36,810 nt of DNA from Methyloceanibacter superfactus (GCF_001723305.1 NZ_LPWF01000009.1:1-36810), one strand, 5' to 3'. Counted from the stretch's first letter, positions 1-8,929 are shown. A program made the numbers and translations. Notes: generated by a model not told the origin, from the letters alone.

Positions 1-917
1 CACCGCCCCGGTCCACGTTCGTTTCCCTTGCGCGCGCGCGAAGGCGGCGTCCTGGTTCGCGCCGGCCATACAGAGGGGATCGTCGATCTGGCCCGCTTGG
101 CCGGTGCACGCGAGGCGGGCGTCATCTGCGAGATCATGAACGAAGACGGCTCGATGGCACGCATGCCGCAGCTGCACCAGTTCGCCCGGCGCTACGACTT
201 GAAGGTTTGCACGATCGAGAGTCTCGTGGCGCACCGCCGCCGCACCGAGCAACTCATCGAGCCATTGGAGCTGGATGTCCCGATGCCGACGCGATACGGG
301 GCATTTCGACTCCATCTCTTTCGCAGCATTCTCGACGGCACGGAACATGTCGCCCTCACGCGGGGCATGCCGGACCCGTCTCATGCCGGAACTGCGCCAG
401 TCACCGATGCCGTGACGGTCCGTCTTCACTCCGAATGCATGACGGGCGACGCGTTTCACTCGTTGCGCTGCGACTGCGGCGAACAGCGCGATGCCGCTCT
501 CGAATTCTGGCGCGGTCCCGGCGCGGTGTCTTCCTCTATATGCGACAGGAAGGGCGCGGCATTGGGCTCGCCAACAAGCTGCGCGCCTATCGGCTGCAAG
601 ACAACGGGCTCGATACGGTCGAGGCCAATCTGCGTCTCGGATTCCCGGCCGACCTGCGCGACTACACGATCGGGGCCCAGATCCTCCATTTTCTCGGCGT
701 GCGGCGCATACGCCTGCTCACCAACAATCCGCGCAAGGTGCATGCCCTCGCAAGCGAGGACCTTCGTGTCGTCGAGCAAGTGCCGCTGGAAATTGCGCCG
801 AACCCAGCGAACATCCGGTACCTGCGTGCCAAGCGCGACAAGCTCGGGCACCACCTGCACACGTTGGAAGACGACGTTGCCGGAGCTGAGGACAGACTCA
901 TGAACGTCGATCAATGA
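1..917 (+). CDS. ribBA: RibBA: DHBP synthase / GTP cyclohydrolase II, 5' truncated by window edge, one apparent frameshift
   Basis: Riboflavin biosynthesis. The first ~85 residues match the C-terminal half of 3,4-dihydroxy-2-butanone-4-phosphate synthase ([26 protein letters not shown]). They are followed by GTP cyclohydrolase II, with [11 protein letters not shown] and the zinc-site segment [20 protein letters not shown]. The N-terminus lies outside the window. Around 500-525 the frame breaks: the C-terminal half ([21 protein letters not shown], then LLTNNPRKV) continues in another frame to the TGA at 915-917. One missing base near the CTCGAATTCTGG stretch restores an uninterrupted protein, so I read this as a sequencing deletion and not a dead gene. 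Bases 1-27 also look slightly garbled against the family's RPGHVFPLRAR motif. The domain assignment is seen directly and is secure. A single RibBA fusion is common in alphaproteobacteria. Confidence 0.9.
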   Translation, partial: PPRSTFVSLARARRRRPGSRRPYRGDRRSGPLGRCTRGGRHLRDHERRRLDGTHAAAAPVRPALRLEGLHDRESRGAPPPHRATHRAIGAGCPDADAIRGISTPSLSQHSRRHGTCRPHAGHAGPVSCRNCASHRCRDGPSSLRMHDGRRVSLVALRLRRTARCRSRILARSRRGVFLYMRQEGRGIGLANKLRAYRLQDNGLDTVEANLRLGFPADLRDYTIGAQILHFLGVRRIRLLTNNPRKVHALASEDLRVVEQVPLEIAPNPANIRYLRAKRDKLGHHLHTLEDDVAGAEDRLMNVDQ

Positions 918-1009
918 TCAGAAGCTATTACCTCCGGACCGCGCTCCATCGCCGAAAATCAGGCACATCCACCCAACCGAACTAGGTCTCAGTTGCCGAG
1001 GGAGCACTC

Positions 1010-1801
1010 ATGACCATCAAGGACCTGCTCGTTCACGTCGATCTCTCCAAGGCCAACCCGGCACGCATGGACTATGCTTTTGGACTGGCCGAGGCGCATA
1101 AGGCGCATGTCATCGGGATCGGTCATGCGCCACTCGGGATTGACGCACTGCGCAACGAAGCGCGGGAGACGCTGGAAAAATTCGCCAGCACGGGAAAGCG
1201 GCACGGTCTCTCCGTGGAGACACGGCTGATCGAATGCAAGATCGGCGATCTACCCGAGGAACTGGCGGTGCATGTCCGCTACACGGATCTCGCTGTCATC
1301 GGCCAGCCCGAGGAAAAGGGGGAGACGGCCGGATTGCAGCGCGCGCTGTTGCAGGAGCTTCTGTTCCAGAGCGGCCGGCCGGTGCTCATCGTACCTTGGG
1401 CCGGCACGTCGAAGCCTTCGCCCAAGACGGTCATGGTCGCGTGGGACGCAAGCGGTACCGCCGCACGCGCTTTGGCGGATGCGCTGCCGATCCTCACCCA
1501 TGCCAAAAAGGTGGTCATCCTCGTCGCCATCGACGACAAGCCGAATTCCCATGGCGATGAGCCCGGCGCCGACATTGCGCTCCACCTTGCGCGGCACGGC
1601 ATCGATGTTGAGGTGCGCCGTATTCCGCTTGGGTCCGATGTCAGCGCGGCCGATCTCCTACTATCGCAGGCCTCCGACCTCGGCGCGGACATGATGGTGA
1701 TGGGCGGCTACCATCACAGCCGTATCCGGGAGGCCGTGCTTGGCGGGGTGACCCGCACGATCATGGAGACCATGACCGTGCCGGTGCTCATGTCGCACTA
1801 G
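1010..1801 (+). CDS. Universal stress protein, tandem Usp domains
   Basis: 263-residue cytosolic protein made of two Usp domains (about 1-140 and 145-263). The second ends in the nucleotide-binding pattern MGGYHHSRIREAVLGG..T, which fits the G-2x-G-9x-G(S/T) signature of ATP-binding UspA proteins. The first domain lacks a clear copy of the motif. The start ATG at 1010 is preceded by GAGGGAG. UspA proteins are stress-protective and their exact biochemical role is usually unknown. The gene stands alone between ribBA and the convergent XRE-cupin gene, so context adds no functional clue. Confidence 0.88.
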   Translation: MTIKDLLVHVDLSKANPARMDYAFGLAEAHKAHVIGIGHAPLGIDALRNEARETLEKFASTGKRHGLSVETRLIECKIGDLPEELAVHVRYTDLAVIGQPEEKGETAGLQRALLQELLFQSGRPVLIVPWAGTSKPSPKTVMVAWDASGTAARALADALPILTHAKKVVILVAIDDKPNSHGDEPGADIALHLARHGIDVEVRRIPLGSDVSAADLLLSQASDLGADMMVMGGYHHSRIREAVLGGVTRTIMETMTVPVLMSH

Positions 1802-1857
1802 CGCACGCGGTTCGGCCGCGCCCTTAGGCGTTGCCCTCCCCTCAAGCGCCGCAGCGC

Positions 1858-2511
1858 CTAGCGGTGGCCGTTATTGTCCCGGCCCGGCTCCATGATGATC
1901 GACAAGAAACGGATCGGCAGTTTGACGAGCTTGGCCGGGCCATGCGCCGTGCCGCCCTCGAAGAAGAGCGAGTCGCCCGGCGAGAGATGATGCTGCTTGG
2001 CGCCGTGCTGATAGACGACCTCGCCTTCGAGCATGTGAATGAACTCGACCCCGGGATGCTGAAACAGGGGAAACACCTCGGAGGTGTCGTTGAGCTCGAT
2101 CATATAGGGTGCCACCGACACTTCCGTGCCGACGCCCTGCCCCAGCAGCTGGTATTGGTGGCCAACTTTGGATCCGCGGCTCTCGATGAACAGCCCGCCA
2201 TCCTTCTTCACGTAGCAACAGCCTTGCGTCTCCTGATAGGTCTCGAAGAAGTAGGTCATCGGGACCTTGAACACACGCGACAGGGCATGCAGCGTGGTAA
2301 GCGACGGGAAAGCGTTGCCGTTCTCGATCTTCGACAACATGCCGGGAGACAGGCCCGTCAATTGCGCGACCTTGGCCACGGTGAGGCCATGCTTGTTGCG
2401 GGCGCTCCGCACCTGGACGCCGATCGCATCGGCAACGCCTCGCCCCAAGTCCTCGTCAATATCTCCAACAGATACTTCCGATCCTGAGGCCTCCGTCTTG
2501 TCTAGGGCCAT
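1858..2511 (-). CDS. XRE-family transcriptional regulator with C-terminal cupin sensor domain
   Basis: About 217 residues from the preferred start at 2511 (MALDKTEASG, preceded by GGGATAAAGA on the minus strand). An in-frame upstream start at 2586 is possible but would add a Cys-rich leader unlike the family. A helix-turn-helix of XRE type (VRSARNKHGLTVAKVAQLTG..PGMLSKIENG) is followed by a cupin_2 fold with HPGVEFIHMLEGEV and SPGDSLFFEGGTAHGP. Proteins of this layout (PuuR-like and relatives) usually sense a small molecule such as a polyamine, amine or amino acid through the cupin. The ligand cannot be read from sequence. A perfect inverted repeat at 2607-2623, about 100 bp upstream of the start, is a candidate autoregulatory operator. 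It lies in the shared promoter region with the divergent histidine kinase gene, which this protein may also control (inference). Confidence 0.85.
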   Translation of the reverse strand: MALDKTEASGSEVSVGDIDEDLGRGVADAIGVQVRSARNKHGLTVAKVAQLTGLSPGMLSKIENGNAFPSLTTLHALSRVFKVPMTYFFETYQETQGCCYVKKDGGLFIESRGSKVGHQYQLLGQGVGTEVSVAPYMIELNDTSEVFPLFQHPGVEFIHMLEGEVVYQHGAKQHHLSPGDSLFFEGGTAHGPAKLVKLPIRFLSIIMEPGRDNNGHR

Positions 2512-2606
2512 TTCTTTATCCCCATGTGCCGGGCATTTCTGTTGCACTGCACAACAATGCTTCCGATCACCATAAACGAATAGCATAACGTCTGGCCATG
2601 AATATC

Positions 2607-2623
2607 ATTCAATGGTATTGAAT
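2607..2623. promoter_or_regulatory. Perfect 7-bp inverted repeat, candidate operator
   Basis: ATTCAAT-GGT-ATTGAAT lies between the divergent XRE-cupin and histidine kinase genes. A short AT-rich perfect dyad in a GC-rich genome, next to an XRE regulator gene, fits an autoregulatory operator. The binding partner is inferred. Confidence 0.45.
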
Positions 2624-2721
2624 AATGGTAGTGAGCTGGGCTCACTGTTCGATCGCAACCGCTACGTCACCAGGTTAGCGGAAGGGCTCTGTCCGATGTA
2701 GGCAGCAGTGCGGGGCGTGAG

Positions 2722-3981
2722 ATGAGGATGGCGTTTTCCCCGACCCAGATGGAGGGGAAGGAACGGCAAGTGAATGCCGATGAGGGCCCCAATCCCGCCA
2801 TTGCGGGGAGGCCGTCCGTGCGGCTGCGGGTCGACGACGTCGCAAAGCGCGGCACCCGCGGTGCGATCGATTTGCTCCATAAGGTCCTGACCCAACTGCT
2901 CGCGGACCCGGATTCCGCAGAGCCTTTCAACCTCGTTCTGGCCCATATTCTCGAGTTGTCGGGGGCCCAGGCGGGCGCCATTTTCGTCAGCACCGAGAGC
3001 GGACGCCAATTGGTGCTGCTTGCCTCCATCGGCCCGGACGACCGGGATCGCTGGATGCGCGTCGTGCGTCGGTGCGACCTCTATCGGTCCGACGGGAGCG
3101 GCGGCGAGTCGGAGGCCTTCAGCGATCCCGAAGCGCCAAAGTCGACCATCTTGGCGCAAGGATTTGCCCAAGGATCGTGCGGTCACGGTCTGCTGGTGCT
3201 GCGGCTTGTTGGCGAGGAGCACGAAGCGCCTCCGCCGGCGCCCGAATCCTTGCGCGAGTACGGCGACTATCTGGCCGGCGTTCTCTACAGCGCACGCTGC
3301 GCGCGGATGAAGCTGCGCAACGCGCAGAGCGAGGAACGCGCCGCCATTGCCCGCGAGCTCCACGATTCTCTGGCACAATCGCTGTCGTACCTGAAAATCA
3401 AGGTCAGCCTTCTGCAGCAAATGGTGAAGGGGAGCGAGCAGGCTCCCAATGTGGACACCGCGCTCCAAGAGCTGCGAAGCACACTCAGTACCGCCAACCT
3501 GCAATTGCGTGAGCTAATCACGACTTTCCGGCTGACCATGCACGGGAAGACGTTTGCCCAGGCTCTGGAGGACTCTATCGAGGAATTCGAGCGGCGCAGC
3601 TCGGTCGCCTTCGATCTCGACAATCGTCTGCCGGCGGGCAAGCTTACGGTCGCCGACGAGATGCAGCTCCTGCTGATTCTTCGCGAAGCGTTGTGCAATG
3701 TCGTTCGTCACTCGCATGCCAATTATTGCTGGGTGTCGGTGCGCCTCAAGCACGACGGCACGGTCTATCTCGGCGTCGACGATAACGGCATCGGGATGAG
3801 AGAGGCGATGCGGGAGACCGAGCCGCACCACGGACTCATCATCATGCAAGAACGGGCACGCAATCTCGGCGGCACGTTGCGGGTGGAGGACCGCGAAGGC
3901 GGCGGTACGCGTATCTACGTTCTTTGTCCCGTGAACGGAGCTCACTTCCCGGCTGGTTCCCAGTTCGAGGGTTCGGCATGA
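2722..3981 (+). CDS. Cytosolic NarX/FlhS-like sensor histidine kinase (GAF, HisKA_3, HATPase_c)
   Basis: 419 residues with no membrane segment. An N-terminal GAF-like sensor region (about 45-190) precedes a HisKA_3 dimerisation domain with phospho-acceptor His214 in IARELHDSLAQSLSYLKI. The HATPase_c domain has its N-box at REALCNVVRHSHAN (Asn326) and G-box at DDNGIGM (353-359). The gene ends in an ATGA overlap with the response regulator (3978-3981), so the pair is translationally coupled and almost certainly cognate. Soluble NarX-like kinases paired with NarL-type regulators control C1 and redox functions in alphaproteobacteria, for example FlhS/FlhR in Paracoccus. Assigning this pair to amine metabolism is an inference from the neighbourhood. 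The start at 2722 follows GGGGCGTGAG; a second in-frame ATG lies at 2728. Confidence 0.9.
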   Translation: MRMAFSPTQMEGKERQVNADEGPNPAIAGRPSVRLRVDDVAKRGTRGAIDLLHKVLTQLLADPDSAEPFNLVLAHILELSGAQAGAIFVSTESGRQLVLLASIGPDDRDRWMRVVRRCDLYRSDGSGGESEAFSDPEAPKSTILAQGFAQGSCGHGLLVLRLVGEEHEAPPPAPESLREYGDYLAGVLYSARCARMKLRNAQSEERAAIARELHDSLAQSLSYLKIKVSLLQQMVKGSEQAPNVDTALQELRSTLSTANLQLRELITTFRLTMHGKTFAQALEDSIEEFERRSSVAFDLDNRLPAGKLTVADEMQLLLILREALCNVVRHSHANYCWVSVRLKHDGTVYLGVDDNGIGMREAMRETEPHHGLIIMQERARNLGGTLRVEDREGGGTRIYVLCPVNGAHFPAGSQFEGSA

Positions 3982-4619
3982 ACACGGAATCCTGCACCGT
4001 TCTCTTGGTCGACGACCACCCCCTGTTTCGCTGCGGCGTGGCCCAACTTATTGCAGCTCAACCGGATTTCGAGGTGGTTGGCGAGGCGGCTTCCTCCAGC
4101 GAAGGCGTCTCCATGGCGGCGTCCCTCAAGCCCGACCTGGTGCTGATGGATCTGCATATGCGCGACAGCAACGGCCTGGATGCGCTCAAGCAAATCAAGG
4201 AATCCGGGTTGGACACGCATGTCATCATGCTCACCGTCTCGGACGCGGAGCAGGATTTCGTCAGGGCGGTACGGGCGGGCGCCGAAGGCTATCTCCTCAA
4301 GGGCTCGGAGCCGGAGGAGATCCTGGACAAGCTGCGGCAGGCCGCACGGGGCGAGACCGTCTTCACCGAGCCTCTCATGAGCATGCTCGTGGGCGCCATG
4401 CGCGGCGGGACCCCCGCCCCACCGACAAACGAGGAATGCCTGACGACGCGTGAGCGGCAGATTCTTCGTCTGATCGCCGCGGGCAAGAGCAACAAGCACA
4501 TCGCCCGCGAGCTCGACATCAGCGACGGCACGGTAAAGGTGCATGTGAAGAATTTGCTGCGGAAGCTCAATCTTCAATCGCGCCTCGAAGCGGCCGTCTG
4601 GGCCCTCACGAACTCCTGA
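3978..4619 (+). CDS. NarL/FixJ-family response regulator
   Basis: 213 residues. The receiver domain has the acidic pair in VDDHPLF, phospho-acceptor Asp58 in LVLMDLHMRD, and the conserved Lys of GYLLKGS. The C-terminal LuxR-type helix-turn-helix (about 148-205) contains LTTRERQILRLIAAGKSNKHI and ISDGTVKVHVKNLLRKL. The start ATG overlaps the kinase stop. It is therefore the DNA-binding output of the kinase encoded upstream. Regulators of this class bind inverted heptamers of the TACYYMT type. Six sites with a TACCY core occur in four divergent promoter regions of this window, which makes this protein the best local candidate for binding them (inference). Confidence 0.92.
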   Translation: MNTESCTVLLVDDHPLFRCGVAQLIAAQPDFEVVGEAASSSEGVSMAASLKPDLVLMDLHMRDSNGLDALKQIKESGLDTHVIMLTVSDAEQDFVRAVRAGAEGYLLKGSEPEEILDKLRQAARGETVFTEPLMSMLVGAMRGGTPAPPTNEECLTTRERQILRLIAAGKSNKHIARELDISDGTVKVHVKNLLRKLNLQSRLEAAVWALTNS

Positions 4620-4665
4620 CAAATCGCGATCTGCCGGCCCGCCCGCCGTACCCGCGCCCATAAAA

Positions 4666-4690
4666 AAAGGGCGCGCGAGCGGCGCCCTTT
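4666..4690 (-). terminator. Rho-independent terminator, strongest for the porin gene
   Basis: A perfect 9-bp stem (AAAGGGCGC at 4666-4674, GCGCCCTTT at 4682-4690) with a 7-nt loop. On the minus strand the stem is followed by seven T (4662-4668 read in reverse), the classic intrinsic terminator form. It sits between the convergent response regulator and porin genes. On the plus strand only a weak T run follows, so it may act bidirectionally with lower strength there. Confidence 0.85.
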
Positions 4691-4724
4691 AGTTAGGACA
4701 GGCTTTAGTAGTCTGGAGAAAGTC

Positions 4725-5497
4725 CTAGAAAACCGCCGAGATGGAGCCGACCACCCGCGCATCGCAGGTGTTCGTGAACCCGCTAAAGCCGGCACACCCC
4801 GCGTCGCTGAAGTCGGTATCCCAGTAGCGAATGTCAGCCGACCAATTCTCCATGAAGCCAAGTGTCAGGCCGGCATTCCAGAAGGTGTAGTCGGAGAATT
4901 CCGTCCACTGCCAACCGAGCCCGCCGCTGACGCTGGGCGAGAAGAAATTGAACAGCTTGCCAGAGAACGCGTATTCGGCCGAGAGCTCGAGCGCGTCGCG
5001 TCGCCGGTCTCGCCAAAGAACTCGGGCGACCAGTAGTTGGCAACGCCCAGAGTCAGCGCCTCATTGAAGGTGTAGGACGCGCCGGTCTTCAGCTCGAAAT
5101 AGTCGAAGTTGCCGGCCGGATCGTAGGCGCCAGGATAGGTGTAGTACAGACCGGCGATGTCGAAGCTGATGCCCTGCCAAGTCGGCGCGATGCCGGCATA
5201 GTAGTCGATCTCGATGCTGGCGATGTCGTCGCCAAATCCGCTGCCGCCGAAATCGACATTGGATCCCCAGATACCGGCATAGAAGATGCCGTAAGTCAGA
5301 TCGAATTCCGCCTGCGCCGCCGGGCCCTCTCTCGTCTGCGAGATGCCGCGGAACACATAATCGGTAGTGAAATTGGTCGTCGCCGAGAGTGCGATCTCGT
5401 TGTCGCCCGCCTGAGCAGGAAGCGCCAATCCAATGGTTAGCGCGGCACCAAAGACAGACGAAACGATCAGTTCCCGTGTTAGTTTGCCCCGTAGCAT
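4725..5497 (-). CDS. TorF-family putative outer-membrane porin, one apparent frameshift
   Basis: The start at 5497 (MLRGKLTREL) opens a signal peptide ending ALPAQA-G. The start of the mature protein has the family hallmark FTTDYVFRGISQT, followed by alternating beta strands rich in Tyr and Gly. The frame breaks near 4997-5005. Restoring one G in GCGACG-CGCTC gives GDATALELSAEYAF, and the protein then runs to the stop at 4725-4727 and ends ...VVGSISAVF, a typical beta-barrel C-terminus with terminal Phe. Total is about 257 residues, normal for this family. TorF-like proteins are predicted outer-membrane channels whose substrates are mostly undefined. The promoter region shared with the PAS protein carries two copies of the 19-bp motif, so the porin may belong to the same regulon as the amine genes (inference). 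Confidence 0.85.
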
Positions 5498-5604
5498 TCT
5501 GCAGTCCCCCAGTTTTGTTTGCACCCGCGAGAATTGAATCCCCCGACGGGCCTGATCCACCCCTTAAACTCTTGTTAAGAATAGGCGGGGCGACTGAGTC
5601 TGGC

Positions 5605-5623
5605 ACTACCCACTAGGTAGTAA
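5605..5623. promoter_or_regulatory. 19-bp motif site 1
   Basis: ACTACCCACTAGGTAGTAA contains a perfect 6-bp inverted repeat ACTACC-N5-GGTAGT. It matches site 2 at 14 of 19 positions and lies 61 bp from it, between the divergent porin and PAS genes. NarL-type binding is inferred. Confidence 0.55.
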
Positions 5624-5665
5624 CTTCTCATCTTATTACTTCGATGTTGCATAATGGGAACGCGA

Positions 5666-5684
5666 ACTACCTACAAAGTAGCAG
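5666..5684. promoter_or_regulatory. 19-bp motif site 2
   Basis: ACTACCTACAAAGTAGCAG is the second copy in the porin/PAS intergenic region (5498-5798), offset 61 bp from site 1 and 14/19 identical to it. The remainder of this roughly 300-bp gap shows no other recognisable feature apart from a weak CTTAA...TTAAG dyad at 5563-5579. Confidence 0.5.
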
Positions 5685-5798
5685 TTAGGCTCTCTTGCTT
5701 GGAGGCTCGACTGGGTCTATTTCCTAGATGGAACTTGCCGACACGCCCTTTGAAGCGTTCACTGGGCAATCAACACAGTAGATCGAAGCTCCGAAACC

Positions 5799-7211
5799 AT
5801 GGCGACCGCGCGAATTGAGCTCCTGACCGAAATCCTGGTCGAAAGTGACGAGTTGACGACCAGCCTGACGAGCGATTCCGGTCCGGCCTCCACCCCGCTC
5901 ATCGCGCCTCTTCTCGATGCCATCGACACTGTCGTCTTCGTGACAGATCCGAATGGGACGTTGCGATACGTCAACGCGGCGTGGGCGCGTCTTACCGGCT
6001 TCTCTCTCCAAGAGACGCGGACATTGCCGCAGTCCTCCTATCTGCACCCGCAGGACCAGGAGCGCTGGCTGCGCTTCCTGGATGCGCGCAAGCACGACCC
6101 GCAGCGGACCGCCGCCCTTGTCCTGCGCTTCCTCACGAGCTCCGGCGAGACCATTCACTTGGAAGCGGGCGCGCAGGCTGTCGTGGCGGACAACGGACGC
6201 TGCATGGGCTTTGTCGGCACGCTGTCCGACGTCGGCAGCCGCGTGCAGGCGGAGGGTCTCAAGGAAGCGAGCCATCGTACCCTGGAGACGTTGATCAATA
6301 ACCTGCCGGGTCTCGTCTACCGATGCCGCAACAACCGGCAGTGGACCATGGAATATATGAGCAAGGGGTGTGAGGTGCTGACCGGCTATCCACCGGAAGC
6401 TGTCGTCAACAGCGAGCGTCTCACCTATGCCGATCTGATCGTCCCGGAAGACCAAGAGCAAGTCTGGGAGAACGTTCAGGCTTCGTTGCGCGAGCATCGC
6501 CCCTTCGAGCTGATGTACCGGATCCGCACGGCGCGCGGCGAGGAGAAATGGGTTCTCGAGCGTGGCCGGGGAAATTTCTCCACCAGCGGCGAGTTGCTCG
6601 GTGTCGAGGGTTTTATCACCGACATCACGCGCGAGCGACATGAGCAGCTTCGACTGAGGAGCGACAGCCTTTACGATCCCGAGACTCACCTGCCAACTCA
6701 GACGTTGTTTTTGGATCGTCTCGAGATGGCCTTGCGCCGGATGAAGCTCAACCCGTCCGACGACTTTATCGTGCTTGTCGTCCATCTCGATCAGTTCGCA
6801 AAATGGCGCGAGACGCTCGCCGTCAACTCCAGAGAGCGCGCGCTTTTTGACGTGGGCCGGCGCATCGACTCAGTATTGAGCCCCGTCGATTCTCTCTGTC
6901 TTTGGAATCGCAACGAGTTCGCCGTTCTGCACGAAGGCGCCGTTGGCGATGACAATGTCAATGCCAAGGACCTTGCCGGGAAGATCCGGCAAGAGCTTCG
7001 TGCACCCGTCGTCGACGGCAGCAGCGAGATGTTCTTGACGACCAGCATCGGCGCGGTGACGGGGCTGACGGGAGACGAGTCGGCTGAGGACGTGGTTCAC
7101 TTCGCCTCGACGGCCGCGGCGCGCGCCCGGAACGCAGGGATCGGCCGGGTCGAGGTCGCCGACATGGGCGAAGGCCTAAAGAAGCGCCGCAGCACGTCGG
7201 CGAAACGCTAA
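5799..7211 (+). CDS. PAS-PAS-GGDEF-like protein with degenerate GGDEF site
   Basis: 470 residues, no membrane segment. PAS 1 (about 38-150) contains VVFVTDPNGTLRYVNAAWARLTGFS. PAS 2 (about 165-285) contains GLVYRCRNNRQWTMEYMSKGCEVLTGYPPE and ends with a PAC-like GFITDITRERHEQ. A GGDEF-like domain follows (about 290-450, beginning DPETHLPTQTLFLDRLEMAL), but the catalytic signature is replaced: the position of (A)RLGGDEFAVL reads LWNRNEFAVL. Both glycines needed for GTP binding and the first acidic residue are gone, so cyclic-di-GMP synthesis is unlikely. It is probably a sensor or signal-output scaffold. It diverges from the porin gene and shares sites 1 and 2 with it. Start ATG at 5799. Confidence 0.85.
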   Translation: MATARIELLTEILVESDELTTSLTSDSGPASTPLIAPLLDAIDTVVFVTDPNGTLRYVNAAWARLTGFSLQETRTLPQSSYLHPQDQERWLRFLDARKHDPQRTAALVLRFLTSSGETIHLEAGAQAVVADNGRCMGFVGTLSDVGSRVQAEGLKEASHRTLETLINNLPGLVYRCRNNRQWTMEYMSKGCEVLTGYPPEAVVNSERLTYADLIVPEDQEQVWENVQASLREHRPFELMYRIRTARGEEKWVLERGRGNFSTSGELLGVEGFITDITRERHEQLRLRSDSLYDPETHLPTQTLFLDRLEMALRRMKLNPSDDFIVLVVHLDQFAKWRETLAVNSRERALFDVGRRIDSVLSPVDSLCLWNRNEFAVLHEGAVGDDNVNAKDLAGKIRQELRAPVVDGSSEMFLTTSIGAVTGLTGDESAEDVVHFASTAAARARNAGIGRVEVADMGEGLKKRRSTSAKR

Positions 7212-7230
7212 CGCCGCCGGATTTTCACTT

Positions 7231-7949
7231 CTATCGAGACTCATGCTCCGGCAGGCGCGCTAACCAACGGTCGTAAAGACGATCGGTCAGGGTGTCGTGC
7301 ATCTCCTGCACGCGCTCGTCGAGACGATGGCGGATCTGTTCGATGTCTTGGACCGATGCCGATACCGGCGCGATGTCGTGCCCGTAAATGCTGAGCCATT
7401 CCCGCAGCAACGGCGCGGTGACCTCGATATGCGCGACCGTCGCCAAGGTGTTGCCGAGAACGAAGGCCTGATCCGGGCAGAATGGACTTGAGTATAACGG
7501 GTCGGCGCCGGGCGGCAGGGTGAAGGCATCGTGATGCCAAATCAGGATATCGAATTGGTCCGGGACATCGCCTAACCACGCATCGGCGCCCGATCTCTCG
7601 CTGCGCGTCACCGTATGCCACCCAATCTCCTTTGCCGGCATCGGCGCGACGGTGCCACCCAGCGCCTTGCTGATGAGTTGCGAGCCGAGGCAGTGACCGA
7701 GCATCGGCATTCCCCTCGCCTGCCCTTGACGAATGAGAGACAGCTCGTCCTCGATCCATGGCAGCGGATCGTTCACGCTCATGGTGCCGCCAAGGAAGAC
7801 CATCGCCGAGACGTCATCGACGGCGCCGGCACCGGATCGCCGCTTTCGATCGAGACGATCTCGAACGGCATATCCCGCTGCGTCAGCGTTTCAAGGACGC
7901 GGCCGCCGCCGATCCAGCCTTCGTGCTGGAAAATCCTGACCGGCTTCAT
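7231..7949 (-). CDS. Class I glutamine amidotransferase-like protein (GMP synthase-type domain), one apparent frameshift
   Basis: About 239 residues from ATG 7949 (MKPVRIFQHEGWIGGG). The nucleophile elbow is LGHCLGSQLISKALGG, and the His/Glu part of the triad is at VAHIEVT, the position of QFHPE in other class I amidotransferases. The frame breaks near 7818-7822, where one missing G in CCGGC-GCCGTCGAT joins ESGDPVPA to VDDVSAMVFLGG. The gene starts 15 bp after the etfA stop with a GGAAGA ribosome site, so it is the last gene of the tmd operon. No synthetase partner is fused or adjacent. It may hydrolyse an amide made in amine metabolism, or act with a ligase encoded elsewhere. The true substrate is not readable from sequence. 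Confidence 0.8.
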
Positions 7950-7964
7950 GCAAATAGTCTTCCG

Positions 7965-8929
7965 CTATGAGAAGTGGCCGCGAAGCTCTTCGGCGATCTC
8001 GAACATGTCGCCCACGACGCCATACTTGGCAATGGTGAAGATCGATGCCTCGGCATCCTTGTTGATCGCAATGATGCTGGGCACGTGCTTCATCCCCGCC
8101 ATGTGCTGAACGGAGCCAGAGATTCCCATTGCCACATACACCTTGCACTTGACCACTGTCTTGCCGGATTGGCCCACCTGCCGCGATTTCGGCAGCCAGC
8201 CATTGTCGGCGATCGGCCTTGAGCATCCCAAGGTGAAGCCGAGGGAATCGGCGAGCTCCTTGAACTGCTCGACATTCTCCTCCTCGCCGACGCCACGGCC
8301 CACCGAGAGCATATATTCCGCCTGCGAAATATCCACGTCGCCGGTCTGCTCCGGCTCGATATAGGTGATGTGCTCGGTGCGCGCTTGGGTTTGCGGCGCC
8401 GCGAACTCGCTGACCGCCGGGCTCCCGTCCGCTTCGGTCGGCTTAAAGACATTGGTGCGGACGGTCAGGACCACCGTCTCGCGCTCGGGGAAATCCACCT
8501 CCATGTGAAGTTTCTCGGCGTAGACGGCACGGACCGCGACGAGATCGCCGCCGTCGTATTTGACGTCGATGACGTCCGTGGCACAGCCGAACCCGCCGCG
8601 CATCGCCACCGCCGGCGCATAGCCCCAAGTGTCCACGGAGTGCGGAAACAGGATGACGGCAGGCTTGCGGGCCTCGGCAAGCGCCAGGACCGCGGCCTCG
8701 TAGACGTCGCTTTGGAAGGACGCGACGGGCACGGCCACCTTGATCACTCGTCGACGCCAGCCTTGCTGACCTGCGCGACGAAATCATCGGGCTTCTCCGC
8801 GATCACCGCCACGGCGATCGACCGATCTGTGTCTCCCTTGAGCTCGATCGCCGCCGCAATGGTTTCTAGGCTCGCCGGGCTCAATGCGCCCTGGCGATGC
8901 TCCACAGCGACCAAAATTTCGCCGGTCAT
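7965..8929 (-). CDS. etfA: Electron-transfer flavoprotein alpha subunit (TMADH-partner type), one apparent frameshift
   Basis: FAD-carrying subunit of the electron carrier that takes electrons from trimethylamine dehydrogenase. From memory of the Methylophilus W3A1 protein, long segments match almost residue for residue: FPHSVD, EVDFPERETVVLTVR, CSRPIADNGWLPKSRQVGQSGK, YVAMGISGSVQHMAGMKH, ASIFTIAKYGVVGD. The start ATG 8929 overlaps the etfB stop by four bases. The frame breaks near 8744-8747: GTCGACGAG-TGATCAAG needs one G to read GVDEVIKVAVPV, giving about 321 residues, the normal length. The FAD-binding C-terminal domain is complete. The frame break looks like a sequencing deletion. Function is secure at family level, and specificity for TMADH is supported by tmd in the same operon. 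Confidence 0.92.

Noticed and set aside
5724..6785. Minus-strand open frame opposite the PAS protein (about 353 codons)
   Set aside because: No domain and no ribosome site; the plus-strand PAS protein is unambiguous.
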